Below, piece after piece: positions 28,449 to 36,796 of a stretch of 64,000 bases of DNA. The notes under the pieces are model-generated. The model ran no database searches. It saw only the letters and a program-made list of their open reading frames with translations, and had not been told where the DNA came from. Numbering within the stretch: position 1 is the stretch's first letter; every line of letters starts with the position of its first letter. The position numbers were made by a program, and so were the translations under genes. This stretch comes from Firmicutes bacterium AM55-24TS (lineage in GTDB: Bacteria; Bacillota; Clostridia; UBA1381), in assembly GCA_003460745.1 (NCBI GenBank), contig QTVU01000003.1, positions 1-64,000 of the forward strand. Direction: 5' to 3'.

Positions 28449-29785
28449 AATGCCTCTCCTTTATCCAAAACTTCTTTTTCGACATTTATTATTCCATTCT
28501 CAAATATATAATGTCCGTCAACGTCTATATAATTGCAATCTACATTTAACAAGCCGCTTTCATATGTCTCACCGCCTTTGCCACCCTGTTCGACCTCTGC
28601 AATCTCATTTCCGTGTTCATCAAATATCTTTTCAATACCGATATTATTTATTACAGAAAATCTGTTATACCTTATTATACCTACAGTGTTTCCGCCGGAT
28701 TTTATAGGTGTAAACATTTGATTGCCTGATTTATCAATTACAACAAAATAATACTGTTCATCTTCACCTTTGAATTCCACTTTTGCGTATCCATCATTAA
28801 ATATAATGCTCCTATTCCCTAATAGTTTACCTTTGTAATATCCTAAATCGGCTAAAGCTTGTCCGTTGACGTTATACAATTTATAATCAGTTTTATTAAA
28901 CACCACACCATCAGAAAAAGAATCTAATTCGCCCGATACATTAAGCTTAGAATAAGAACCATCTGAATGTATAACCAAATTTGATACTATCGTAACACCA
29001 TCAACAAAATTAGCTTCGTCCTGCACATCAGGAACATCAAACCAAGAATGTGTATTGGTATTATAAAAATGAATTTTGTCAAATTGGAATATTCCATCTC
29101 CTACATAGCTAATTGAAGGTGGTTTTGATGTCCCACCTGCATACGGATGTACTATATACTTTTTATCAACCAAGCTTGTGGGTTCCATTTCCCATTTCCC
29201 CTCGCTATTTACTATGCCGAAATGATATTCATTGTGGTCCGGATCAGTTATATTCTTTACGACAAATGTATAACCGTTTCCACAAGCTGCAATGCTTGTA
29301 TATCCTAAACTGTTAGGTGATGCAATAATTCCGTTTGTGTCCGCAATAATATTTTCATATATATTTTGCTTTACATAGCCTAACGCCCTTCCTTCTTTGT
29401 TTATAAGAAAATAATATGATTCATCATTCAACGGGTCAGTAGCATCTATCCAAGCTATATCACCTACAAAAGGCGTTGTATATCCAACATTAAAGCTTCT
29501 TCCAGGCTCTTCTGTCGGTGATGGTGTTTCATCAGTTACAACTTCATACTCTTCATCATTGTCAATAGGTGTCGGCTCATGTCTGTTGTTTTGTATACTA
29601 AATGCAACCACAATTCCTATTATACATAAAGTCACACATATTAAAACTATGTATATAACTCTGCTTTTTCTTTTTGATTGCTTAGCAGTAACATCCTCAA
29701 AATCTGAAATATTAAAACCGCAATTACCGCAAAACTTTTTGCCATCTTCAATCTTTGATTTGCAATTAGGGCAATATCTCTTCAT
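28445..29785 (-). CDS. Zinc-ribbon, single-pass membrane protein with WG-repeat-like ectodomain
   Basis: About 446 residues. An N-terminal zinc ribbon (RYCPNCKSKIEDGKKFCGNCGF) is followed by one hydrophobic helix (VIYIVLICVTLCIIGIVVAF) and a Glu/Asp/Pro-rich stalk. A long ectodomain has alternating YFLINKEGRALGYV / HFGIVNSEGKWEME / YFVVIDKSGNQMFTP units typical of WG (KWG) beta-propeller-like repeats. The ribbon stays inside and the repeat domain outside. ATG 29785 is preferred over GTG 29797 because GAGG lies 11 nt before it. Specific role unknown. Confidence 0.8.
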   Translation of the reverse strand: MKRYCPNCKSKIEDGKKFCGNCGFNISDFEDVTAKQSKRKSRVIYIVLICVTLCIIGIVVAFSIQNNRHEPTPIDNDEEYEVVTDETPSPTEEPGRSFNVGYTTPFVGDIAWIDATDPLNDESYYFLINKEGRALGYVKQNIYENIIADTNGIIASPNSLGYTSIAACGNGYTFVVKNITDPDHNEYHFGIVNSEGKWEMEPTSLVDKKYIVHPYAGGTSKPPSISYVGDGIFQFDKIHFYNTNTHSWFDVPDVQDEANFVDGVTIVSNLVIHSDGSYSKLNVSGELDSFSDGVVFNKTDYKLYNVNGQALADLGYYKGKLLGNRSIIFNDGYAKVEFKGEDEQYYFVVIDKSGNQMFTPIKSGGNTVGIIRYNRFSVINNIGIEKIFDEHGNEIAEVEQGGKGGETYESGLLNVDCNYIDVDGHYIFENGIINVEKEVLDKGEAL

Positions 29786-29798
29786 TGTTTTATTCACC

Positions 29799-30311
29799 TC
29801 AATCTACTCTCCTATATTCAATACCGTCATCATCGTCATCTTCATATAAAATAAGAGTATCCCCATCCAACTTATATGAATATACCAAATCAGACATCAA
29901 AACTCCTCCAAGCCTCAATCTGCCGTTTTCAGCAGTATAACTGCCGAAATAATTATCTTTGTCCGATGAATATGTACCGTCACTGAAAAACTCAAGCTCA
30001 TCCATCCAAGTATTTTCAACAGATTCCCATCTTCCGACTATTGATGAAACTTTTTTTGATGAGGTTTTATTGGATGAAGAGTCACTACTATAATAATTTT
30101 CTGATGAATTATCAACATGAGTCCTACCGAATATTACCGAAAACCCCATAATACAGAAAAACAAACTTACTAAAATTACAATACATATAGTTCTATTTTT
30201 TCTTTTCGATACTTCTGAAATCGATACTTCTGAAACTCTAAAACCGCAATTACCGCAAAACTTTTTACCGTCTTCAATCTTCACTTTGCAATTAGGGCAA
30301 TATCTATCCAT
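29799..30311 (-). CDS. Zinc-ribbon membrane protein with small lipocalin-like C-terminal domain
   Basis: About 170 residues: the same N-terminal ribbon as the downstream gene (RYCPNCKVKIEDGKKFCGNCGF), one transmembrane helix (about 40-60), a Ser-rich linker and a beta domain of about 80 residues (GRWESVENTWMDELEFFSDG...YSYKLDGDTLILY) resembling DUF5640/lipocalin-like folds. The C-terminal domain is nearly identical at DNA level to that of the next upstream gene. ATG 30311 with GAGG 8 nt upstream is preferred over GTG 30320. Confidence 0.8.
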   Translation of the reverse strand: MDRYCPNCKVKIEDGKKFCGNCGFRVSEVSISEVSKRKNRTICIVILVSLFFCIMGFSVIFGRTHVDNSSENYYSSDSSSNKTSSKKVSSIVGRWESVENTWMDELEFFSDGTYSSDKDNYFGSYTAENGRLRLGGVLMSDLVYSYKLDGDTLILYEDDDDDGIEYRRVD

Positions 30312-30540
30312 ATCAGTCACCTCATTTCACTCTTCGATATTCATCACCATCATCAATATCTTTTTTATACAAAATAAGGGTATCTCCATCCAACTTATAT
30401 GAATATACCAAATCAGACATCAAAACTCCTCCAAGTCTTATTCTGCCATCTTCGATTGTATAACTGCCGAAATAATTATCTTTGTCCGATGAATATGTAC
30501 CGTCACTGAAAAACTCAAGCTCGTCCATCCAACAATCCCC
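29842..30540 (-). repeat. Local duplication (about 180 bp, copies near 29842-30022 and 30364-30540)
   Basis: The 3' parts of the two adjacent genes share long identical runs, for example the stretch encoding YSSDKDNYFGSYT. Divergence is concentrated at the outer ends. Confidence 0.8.
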
Positions 30541-30681
30541 AACTTCTTCCCATCTTCCTACTATTAAATGATTATCATCATGTAATTGACTTCCTATATA
30601 TGCCACTATTATTATGCATACAATTACACATAACATAATGATTTTATATTTTTTATCTGTACGATTAAAAAATTCTTCCAT
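30322..30681 (-). CDS. Membrane-anchored lipocalin-like domain protein (paralogue without zinc ribbon)
   Basis: 119 residues with one N-terminal hydrophobic helix (IIMLCVIVCIIIVAYIG) followed by the same beta domain as the neighbour (GRWEEVGDCWMDELEFFSDG...). It lacks the zinc ribbon. A stretch of about 175 bp matches the neighbour almost base for base, so one arose by local duplication. RBS GAGGTGG lies upstream. No function can be given. Confidence 0.78.
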   Translation of the reverse strand: MEEFFNRTDKKYKIIMLCVIVCIIIVAYIGSQLHDDNHLIVGRWEEVGDCWMDELEFFSDGTYSSDKDNYFGSYTIEDGRIRLGGVLMSDLVYSYKLDGDTLILYKKDIDDGDEYRRVK

Positions 30682-30698
30682 AACTTTTCCACCTCACA

Positions 30699-31358
30699 TT
30701 ACTGATAAAGTCCTGCATCGCCAAAATATAAATTTATATCAGCACTTCCTGTATGAGTGATTTTTAAATCATTACAGCCCTTTACTGAAACATCAATATC
30801 TATCGGACGCGATGTTTTTGTCATTTCCGGTGAAGTATAAATATCCTTTCCGTCAGCCGTAATTACAAATCCACAACTATCTTTACTTTTTTCTCCTTCT
30901 ACTATATAAATAGTTCCCTTTAAACGACTGTATTTACCGTTAAGAAGATACTCGCCAGGACCTGAAAAGAAAGTCGTAAGTGCATTTGAATAATAATTAC
31001 CGTAATTATCCTTTAAATCATTTGTCTTAGACCAACAATTGCCTATATTTTCCATATCGACTAACTTAGTCGTAGGGTATTCCAAACTTCCGCTATATTT
31101 TCCTATATAGACAGTGCTTGTGTCGCCGTCCCAATAAACAGGCTTATCCAATGCCTCTGCAACCGCTCTTACAGGCAAATATGTTGTCCCCTCCGAAATA
31201 AACGGCTCACTGTCGGAATTTACTTTTTTTCCGTCAACCACGATATTTATATCATTATAAACCGCCTCAATATAATTCGTGTACGCAAATGCTCCCGTAC
31301 CTGCTACCGTTGCACCGATAATCAAACCCGCAACCAAACCTTGTACTCTTTTTTTCAT
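30699..31358 (-). CDS. Secreted protein with copper-amine-oxidase-like stalk domain and NPCBM-like domain
   Basis: 219 residues. A signal peptide or N-terminal anchor (VQGLVAGLIIGATVAGTGAFA) is followed by one stalk domain (INIVVDGKKVN...GTTYLPVRAVAEAL...VYWDGDTSTVYIG, about 35-90), the Cu_amine_oxidN1 family. A C-terminal beta-sandwich (FVITADGKDIYTS...DIDVSVKGCNDLKI) resembles NPCBM carbohydrate-binding modules. It is the first gene of the membrane-protein operon, so the whole cluster probably works at the cell envelope. RBS AGGAGG is strong. Confidence 0.85.
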   Translation of the reverse strand: MKKRVQGLVAGLIIGATVAGTGAFAYTNYIEAVYNDINIVVDGKKVNSDSEPFISEGTTYLPVRAVAEALDKPVYWDGDTSTVYIGKYSGSLEYPTTKLVDMENIGNCWSKTNDLKDNYGNYYSNALTTFFSGPGEYLLNGKYSRLKGTIYIVEGEKSKDSCGFVITADGKDIYTSPEMTKTSRPIDIDVSVKGCNDLKITHTGSADINLYFGDAGLYQ

Positions 31359-31411
31359 AATTTTTACCTCCTGTTACAAATTCAATTTGTATGTTTATTC
31401 TTTATACGCAT

Positions 31412-31440
31412 ATTGTAACAAATTATATTAGTTATGTCAA
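31412..31440 (-). promoter_or_regulatory. Promoter of the zinc-ribbon/stalk-domain operon
   Basis: On the minus strand TTGACA (31435-31440) and TACAAT (31412-31417) with a 17-bp spacer, about 55 bp upstream of the first gene. Confidence 0.75.
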
Positions 31441-31459
31441 TATATTTCGACTATTTTTG

Positions 31460-31494
31460 ACAAGTATAATTTTTATAAAACAAATTATACTTGT
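31460..31494. promoter_or_regulatory. Candidate operator palindrome for the divergent XRE regulator
   Basis: ACAAGTATAATTT (31460-31472) and AAATTATACTTGT (31482-31494) form a perfect 13-bp inverted repeat with a 9-bp spacer. It lies between the divergent operon promoter and the XRE gene start. The size and place fit a dimer-binding operator for autoregulation and control of the divergent operon. Confidence 0.6.
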
Positions 31495-31518
31495 AATAGA
31501 ATTAGAGAGGGTGATATT

Positions 31519-31863
31519 ATGAGTTCAGACGAAATTGATATAAAAATACAACAAGGCAAAGATTTTATTAAAAACAGAATAACCGAATTAAGATTGAAAA
31601 TGGGTGTATCCGAATATCAAATGAGTTTTGATTTAGGTCAAAGCAAAAGCTATATTCAATCCATATCCTCCGGCAAGGCTATGCCGTCTATGGCGGGGTT
31701 TCTCAACATTTGCGACTACTTCGATATAACACCTATCGAATTTTTCGACACATCTATTCAAGAGCCTAACCTCTTAAACGACTTAATCAAAACCATAGAA
31801 ACATTACCTAAAGCCGACCTTGAATTAATCCTCGAAATTGCCGAAAGATTAAAAAAGGATTGA
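31519..31863 (+). CDS. XRE-family helix-turn-helix transcriptional regulator
   Basis: A 114-residue protein with a Cro/CI-type HTH (about 18-75: ITELRLKMGVSEYQMSFDLGQSKSYIQSISSGKAMPSM) and a helical tail. It is transcribed away from the membrane-protein operon and has GAGAGGGTGA as RBS. The palindrome upstream is its likely binding site. Small stand-alone XRE proteins of this kind often regulate neighbouring genes, but the signal is unknown. Confidence 0.85.
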   Translation: MSSDEIDIKIQQGKDFIKNRITELRLKMGVSEYQMSFDLGQSKSYIQSISSGKAMPSMAGFLNICDYFDITPIEFFDTSIQEPNLLNDLIKTIETLPKADLELILEIAERLKKD

Positions 31864-31912
31864 TTTTTTTGCCAAAAAATTATATAATTTATCCCGAAAG
31901 GGTTGATTTGAA

Positions 31913-32869
31913 TTGAAAGAAGAAATTTTAGATATATTAAAAAATGCAGACGGATATATTTCAGGCGAACGCATAAGCGAAATGTTGAATGTTTCGCGAA
32001 CGGCAATATGGAAACACATTAAAGCGTTACGTGAAAGCGGTTACAAAATCGAATCGGTCACGAATAAAGGCTACCGCCTTATTTCCTCGCCTGACATCAT
32101 AACCGAAAGCGGCATCAAAAGCGGACTTACCACCGATTTTATCGGTCACAGCTTATTTATATATGATGAAACCGACACGACAAACAATCGTGCAAAGGAA
32201 AGCAATACCTCGCCGGACGGCAGTGTATTTATCGCCGAAGTGCAAACGCACGGCAAAGGCAGTCGCGGACGCGGTTGGACTTCTCCAAGAGGGATAGGTA
32301 TTTGGCATTCAATCCTTTTAAAGCCCGAAATCTCCCCGCTTGAAGTTTCGCAAATAACGCTCGTTGCAGGTCTTGCTGTCTGCAAAGCTATCGGTCTTGA
32401 TTCAATGATTAAATGGCCTAACGACATTGTTATTGACGGTAAAAAAATCTGCGGTATTCTAACCGAAATGTCTGCTGAGATAAATATGGTCAACTACGTC
32501 GTATGCGGTATCGGTGTAAATGTAAACACAGAATCATTCGATGACGACATTGCCGACAAGGCTACTTCAATGTTTATCGAAAGCGGTCACAAATATGTGC
32601 GAAACGAATTAATCGCAAAATTGTTAAACGAATTTGAATATTATTATAAGAAGTTTCTCGACGGCGGACTCAGTGCAATTCTTGATGAATACAAAAAGTG
32701 TTGCGTCACGCTCGGCAGAGAAGTAAACGTCATTTTCAAAAACGAAACGGTTCGCGGAACTGCCGTTGACGTTGACGAAAACGGCTCACTCGCCGTACAA
32801 ACCGAAAACGGTATTATTCACGTCACTTCCGGTGAAGTTTCAGTCAGAGGTATCTACGGTTACATCTAA
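31913..32869 (+). CDS. birA: Biotin operon repressor / biotin-[acetyl-CoA-carboxylase] ligase
   Basis: A 318-residue bifunctional BirA. The N-terminal winged HTH (1 to about 60, MLNVSRTAIWKHIKALRESGYKIE) binds DNA. The ligase core has the biotinyl-AMP loop GKGSRGRGW (about 117-125) and KWPNDIVIDGKKICGIL. A C-terminal SH3-like domain follows (GREVNVIFKNETVRGTAVDVDENG). It makes biotinyl-5'-AMP, biotinylates carboxylases and represses biotin genes. The start codon is TTG. It lies 49 nt after the XRE gene and may share its transcript. Confidence 0.95.
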   Translation: MKEEILDILKNADGYISGERISEMLNVSRTAIWKHIKALRESGYKIESVTNKGYRLISSPDIITESGIKSGLTTDFIGHSLFIYDETDTTNNRAKESNTSPDGSVFIAEVQTHGKGSRGRGWTSPRGIGIWHSILLKPEISPLEVSQITLVAGLAVCKAIGLDSMIKWPNDIVIDGKKICGILTEMSAEINMVNYVVCGIGVNVNTESFDDDIADKATSMFIESGHKYVRNELIAKLLNEFEYYYKKFLDGGLSAILDEYKKCCVTLGREVNVIFKNETVRGTAVDVDENGSLAVQTENGIIHVTSGEVSVRGIYGYI

Positions 32870-32901
32870 AATCGGATATATTATGAATAAATTGTAAATT
32901 G

Positions 32902-32928
32902 TTAGCACTCACATCTGTTGAGTGCTAA
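32902..32928. promoter_or_regulatory. CIRCE element (HrcA operator) upstream of htpG
   Basis: TTAGCACTC (32902-32910), nine bases, then GAGTGCTAA (32920-32928): a perfect 9-9-9 CIRCE sequence. HrcA binds this to repress heat-shock genes. It lies 7 bp upstream of the htpG -35 box rather than over or after the promoter, which is less usual. Confidence 0.95.
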
Positions 32929-32935
32929 TTTTGTA

Positions 32936-32964
32936 TTGACAAATCTTACTTTGAGTATTAATAT
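32936..32964 (+). promoter_or_regulatory. Promoter of htpG
   Basis: Perfect TTGACA (32936-32941) and TAATAT (32959-32964) with a 17-bp spacer, 39 bp before the htpG start. Confidence 0.8.
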
Positions 32965-33003
32965 ATATTATGTAAATTAATTAAACTTCAAGGAGTGATT
33001 TAT

Positions 33004-34884
33004 ATGGCAAAAGGTAATATTTCAGTTGACAGTGAAAATCTTTTCCCTATTATAAAAAAATGGCTTTATTCCGATAAGGATATTTTCCTTAGAGAACTTG
33101 TTTCAAACGGTTGTGACGCGGTCACAAAATTAAAGAAACTTGCAAGTATCGGTGAAGCTCAAATTGACGAAAACGAAAAATTCAAAGTTACCGTATCAAT
33201 CTTTAAGGACGCTAAAAAGCTTGTCATCAGTGATAACGGTATCGGCATGACTGCCGAAGAAATCGACAAGTACATCAATCAAATAGCATTTTCGGGTGCA
33301 AGCGACTTCCTTTCAAAGTACAAAGAGGAGGACGACAAAGGTTCTCAAATTATCGGTCATTTCGGACTTGGTTTTTACAGTGCGTTTATGGTTGCCGACA
33401 GTGTTGAAATTGATTCGCTTTCATATCAAGACGGTGCAAAAGCCGCAAAATGGATTTGTGACGGAAGTATGGAATTTGACTTAACAGACGGTGACAGAAC
33501 AGAAAGAGGTACTACAATAACTCTTAACATCGCCGAAGATTCGGAAGAATTTCTTGAAGAAAGCACAATCCGTCAAATTCTTCATAAATATTGTGCATTC
33601 CTACCTATTGAAATATATGTTGAAGTTCCTGAGGACAAACACGAGGACCACTGCGACTGCGGTCACGATCATGATCATGAACACGAGGACGATACACCGT
33701 CAGAGCCAAAGCCTATCAACAACACAACACCGCTTTGGATGAAAAAGCCGTCGGAGTGTACAGACGAAGAATACAAGGAATTTTACAGAAACGTATTTAT
33801 GGACTTCAACGAACCGCTTTTCTGGATTCACCTTAACGTAGACTATCCGTTCAACTTAAAAGGTATTTTGTACTTCCCTAAAATCAATCATGAATTTGCA
33901 GGTCAAGAGGGACAGATAAAGTTATACAACAATCAAGTATTTGTTGCCGACAACGTAAAGGAAGTTATTCCTGAATTTCTAATGCTTTTGAAGGGTGTTA
34001 TCGACTGTCCTGACTTGCCGCTTAACGTATCACGAAGTTTCTTGCAGAATGACGGTTATGTTAAGAAAATTTCTTCACATATTACAAAGAAAGTTGCGGA
34101 CAAGCTTACAAGTATTTATAATAACGAACGTGAAAACTATGAAAAGTATTGGGATTATATCAATATATTCATTAAATACGGCTGTTTAAGAGATGAAAAG
34201 TTCTATGAAAAAGTTAAGGATGTAATTATTTATAAGGATATTGACGGTAAATATTTGACGTTGAACGAGTACCTTGACGGCAAGGAAGAAAAAGACGTTT
34301 ATTACGTTTCCGATCCGCAAACTCAATCGCAGTATATTAATATGTTCAAAAATCAAGGACTTAATGCCGTTGTACTTCCGTCAATGATGGATACACATTT
34401 TATTTCACTTGTTGAAATGAAACAGACTGGTGTTAAATTCAAACGTATAGACTCCGCTATAAATGACATTTCGGACAACACAGAAAAAGACGATTCAACT
34501 AAAGAACAAGAAGAAAAGTTAATTGAAAAGTTCAAGAATGAAATCAATGACCATACATTGAAAATCGAAGTGCAGTCACTTAAAGACGATTCAATCCCTG
34601 CCGTAATTTTGCTTGGTGAACAGTCAAGACGTATGCAGGAGATGTATAAGGCTTACGGTCAGCAAATGGCAGGTATGGCTGATATGTTCCACGATGAATT
34701 TACACTTGTACTAAATTCAAACAACTCACTTATCAAGAAAATAGATACATTAAATGACGAGGACGCAAATCTTGTTATTGACCATGTTTACGACTTAGCG
34801 AAAATAAGCCACAGTCCTTTGCCGGCGGAACAAATGACAAAGTTTATCGAACGCTCCAATAAATTGCTTGAAAAGCTGTTTTAA
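33004..34884 (+). CDS. htpG: Hsp90-family molecular chaperone HtpG with His/Cys-rich linker
   Basis: 626 residues. The N-terminal GHKL ATPase domain shows LRELVSNGCDAV (about 30-40), DNGIGM (77-82) and GHFGLGFYSAFMVAD (118-132). The middle domain includes LNVSRSFLQND and the C-terminal dimerisation domain closes the protein. Between the N and middle domains (about 210-232) is an unusual metal-binding-like insert with CDCGHDHDHEHED, where most bacterial HtpG proteins have no linker. The start at 33004 has AAGGAG 8 nt upstream. It is controlled by a perfect CIRCE element, so HrcA-dependent heat induction is expected. Confidence 0.96.
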   Translation: MAKGNISVDSENLFPIIKKWLYSDKDIFLRELVSNGCDAVTKLKKLASIGEAQIDENEKFKVTVSIFKDAKKLVISDNGIGMTAEEIDKYINQIAFSGASDFLSKYKEEDDKGSQIIGHFGLGFYSAFMVADSVEIDSLSYQDGAKAAKWICDGSMEFDLTDGDRTERGTTITLNIAEDSEEFLEESTIRQILHKYCAFLPIEIYVEVPEDKHEDHCDCGHDHDHEHEDDTPSEPKPINNTTPLWMKKPSECTDEEYKEFYRNVFMDFNEPLFWIHLNVDYPFNLKGILYFPKINHEFAGQEGQIKLYNNQVFVADNVKEVIPEFLMLLKGVIDCPDLPLNVSRSFLQNDGYVKKISSHITKKVADKLTSIYNNERENYEKYWDYINIFIKYGCLRDEKFYEKVKDVIIYKDIDGKYLTLNEYLDGKEEKDVYYVSDPQTQSQYINMFKNQGLNAVVLPSMMDTHFISLVEMKQTGVKFKRIDSAINDISDNTEKDDSTKEQEEKLIEKFKNEINDHTLKIEVQSLKDDSIPAVILLGEQSRRMQEMYKAYGQQMAGMADMFHDEFTLVLNSNNSLIKKIDTLNDEDANLVIDHVYDLAKISHSPLPAEQMTKFIERSNKLLEKLF

Positions 34885-34910
34885 TTAACAGTTTTTTCTT
34901 CCATCGTCAA

Positions 34911-34944
34911 AGAGGGACACTAAATTTCAGTTTAGTGTCCCTCT
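34911..34944. terminator. Bidirectional terminator between htpG and the HAD gene
   Basis: AGAGGGACACTAAA (34911-34924) pairs perfectly with TTTAGTGTCCCTCT (34931-34944), flanked by A and T runs. The stem contains the last codons and stop of the convergent HAD gene. Confidence 0.85.
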
Positions 34945-35552
34945 TTTAATATGTTTAATAATTCTTCTATTGTATCCACAGTATAATCCGGCACTTCAAA
35001 TTCATTTTTAGGTGTGTTTAACTTGTGAATACCCTGTTTTACGCATACGGTTTTCATACCCAACTTTTTAGCCGGTGCAACGTCATTATCCCCCCTGTCA
35101 CCGACCATCATAGCATTTTCACCTTTACAGTCTGCTTTCTCAAGTGCTTTTTGAAAAAGTCTTACATCAGGCTTTGATACTCCCTCCTCCGCAGAGGATA
35201 TAACAAGGCTGATATACTTTGCCAAGCCATACTTTTCAAGACGTTTTTGTGTCCCCAACGGCTGATTGGCTATAACTCCGATTTTGTACTTGCCATACAG
35301 TTGTGACAAAACATTTTCAGAATATTTGTAAGGCATTTCAAGCTCACTGTGCCATTCTGCCCTGTTCAATCCCGATATAATAACAGCGTCATCATACGGA
35401 ATTAAATTTTTCAAAGCACAGTCGTCCATTAATTTATAAAACCCGCTTACGCTTATGTTACTCCCTTTTACCGTATCGCTGACACGTTTTTCCCACGCCT
35501 TGCTTTCGTCAACAAGCGTTGAACCGACATCGAAAAATATCCACTTTATCAT
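34932..35552 (-). CDS. HAD-superfamily hydrolase
   Basis: 206 residues with the HAD core: motif I FFDVGSTL (nucleophile Asp8; the usual second Asp is replaced by Gly), motif III Lys in VSKPDVRLF and motif IV MVGDRGDNDVAPAKKLGM. The small helical cap follows motif I. It is probably a phosphatase of the phosphoglycolate/pyrophosphatase-like group; substrate unknown. It overlaps the proA stop by 4 nt as third gene of proB-proA-HAD. Its 3' end doubles as a terminator stem. Confidence 0.85.
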   Translation of the reverse strand: MIKWIFFDVGSTLVDESKAWEKRVSDTVKGSNISVSGFYKLMDDCALKNLIPYDDAVIISGLNRAEWHSELEMPYKYSENVLSQLYGKYKIGVIANQPLGTQKRLEKYGLAKYISLVISSAEEGVSKPDVRLFQKALEKADCKGENAMMVGDRGDNDVAPAKKLGMKTVCVKQGIHKLNTPKNEFEVPDYTVDTIEELLNILKEGH

Positions 35553-36796
35553 TCTCTTATCTGACCGTCACCGTAAATTATATATTTAATAGAAGTCAAT
35601 GCCTCAAGTCCCATTGGACCTCTTGCGTGCATTTTTTGTGTACTTATGCCTATTTCAGCACCAAATCCGAACTCAAAACCGTCCGTAAATCTTGTTGAAG
35701 CATTAACATAAACCGCCGCCGCATCAACCTCATTCAAGAACTTTTGCGAATGTTCGTAATTGTTTGTAACAATCGCCTCAGAATGTTTTGTGTTGTACTT
35801 ATTAATATGCTCAATCGCCTCATCAATTCCGTCAACGACTTTTACCGCCATAATATAATCATTATATTCAGTATAATAATCCTCGTCTGTCGCGTCATTT
35901 ACATCGGCAAATATTGCTTTTGAATTTTGGTCGGCTCTGATTTCAACATTCTTTTCTTTCAGTGACTTGAACATAACAGGAATAAATTTATCCGCTATTT
36001 TTTTGTCTATAAGTAATGTTTCTGCGGCATTGCACACAGACGGACGTTGTACTTTTGCATTAAGCACAATTTTAACCGCCATATCAATATCCGCGTCCGC
36101 ATCAACATAAACATGGCAGTTGCCAGCCGCCGTTTCAACAACGGGAACAGTCGCATTTTCAACAACCGAACGAATAAGTCCCTTACCGCCGCGTGGGATT
36201 AACAAATCCACATATCCGTTCATTTTCATAAGCTGAGTTGCTGTTTCACGCGAAGTATCTTCTATTATATTTAGTGTCCCCTCAGGTATTCCGACACCGT
36301 ATGCCGCGTCCTGCATAATTTTCATAACGGCTTTGTTTGAATTAATTGCTTCACTTCCGCCTCTTAAAATACAGGCGTTTGAAGTTTTAAGGCAAAGTAC
36401 CGCCGCGTCAACCGTTACATTCGGTCTTGCCTCGTAAATTATTGCAATAACGCCCATAGGCACACGTTTTTGACCGATAGTCAATCCGTTTGGTCTTTTC
36501 CACATTTTTATTACTTCACCGATTGGGTCGGCAAGTGCTTTGACCTGTCTTACTCCCTCCGCAATTCCGTCAATGCGTTCTTTTGTAAGAGTAAGTCTGT
36601 CAATCATAGCTTGACGTGTTCCGTTTTTCTTTGCGTTTTCTATGTCAATGTTGTTTGCCGCAATAATTTCATCGGCACGTTCTACAAGTGCATTTGCAAT
36701 AGCCTCAAGTGCATTGTCCTTTGTAACCGTACTTACTGAAACCATTTTATATCCTGCATCTTTTGCAAGAGTGCATTTTTCCAAAAGCTCGCTCAT
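35549..36796 (-). CDS. proA: Glutamate-5-semialdehyde dehydrogenase (gamma-glutamyl phosphate reductase)
   Basis: Second step of proline synthesis (EC 1.2.1.41), converting gamma-glutamyl phosphate to glutamate semialdehyde with NADPH. 415 residues, the normal length. The ALDH-fold signatures are visible: PNVTVDAAVLCLKTSNACILRGGSEA, VYVDADADIDMA, catalytic Cys in RPSVCNAAETLLI and FGFGAEIGISTQKMHARGPMGLEALTS at the C-terminus. The start shares a base with the proB stop. Confidence 0.97.
   Translation of the reverse strand: MSELLEKCTLAKDAGYKMVSVSTVTKDNALEAIANALVERADEIIAANNIDIENAKKNGTRQAMIDRLTLTKERIDGIAEGVRQVKALADPIGEVIKMWKRPNGLTIGQKRVPMGVIAIIYEARPNVTVDAAVLCLKTSNACILRGGSEAINSNKAVMKIMQDAAYGVGIPEGTLNIIEDTSRETATQLMKMNGYVDLLIPRGGKGLIRSVVENATVPVVETAAGNCHVYVDADADIDMAVKIVLNAKVQRPSVCNAAETLLIDKKIADKFIPVMFKSLKEKNVEIRADQNSKAIFADVNDATDEDYYTEYNDYIMAVKVVDGIDEAIEHINKYNTKHSEAIVTNNYEHSQKFLNEVDAAAVYVNASTRFTDGFEFGFGAEIGISTQKMHARGPMGLEALTSIKYIIYGDGQIRE

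Noticed and set aside
36268..36282. Third occurrence of TTTAGTGTCCCC, inside proA
   Set aside because: It lies within conserved coding sequence (EGTLNI), without a pairing arm, so it is coincidence rather than a terminator.
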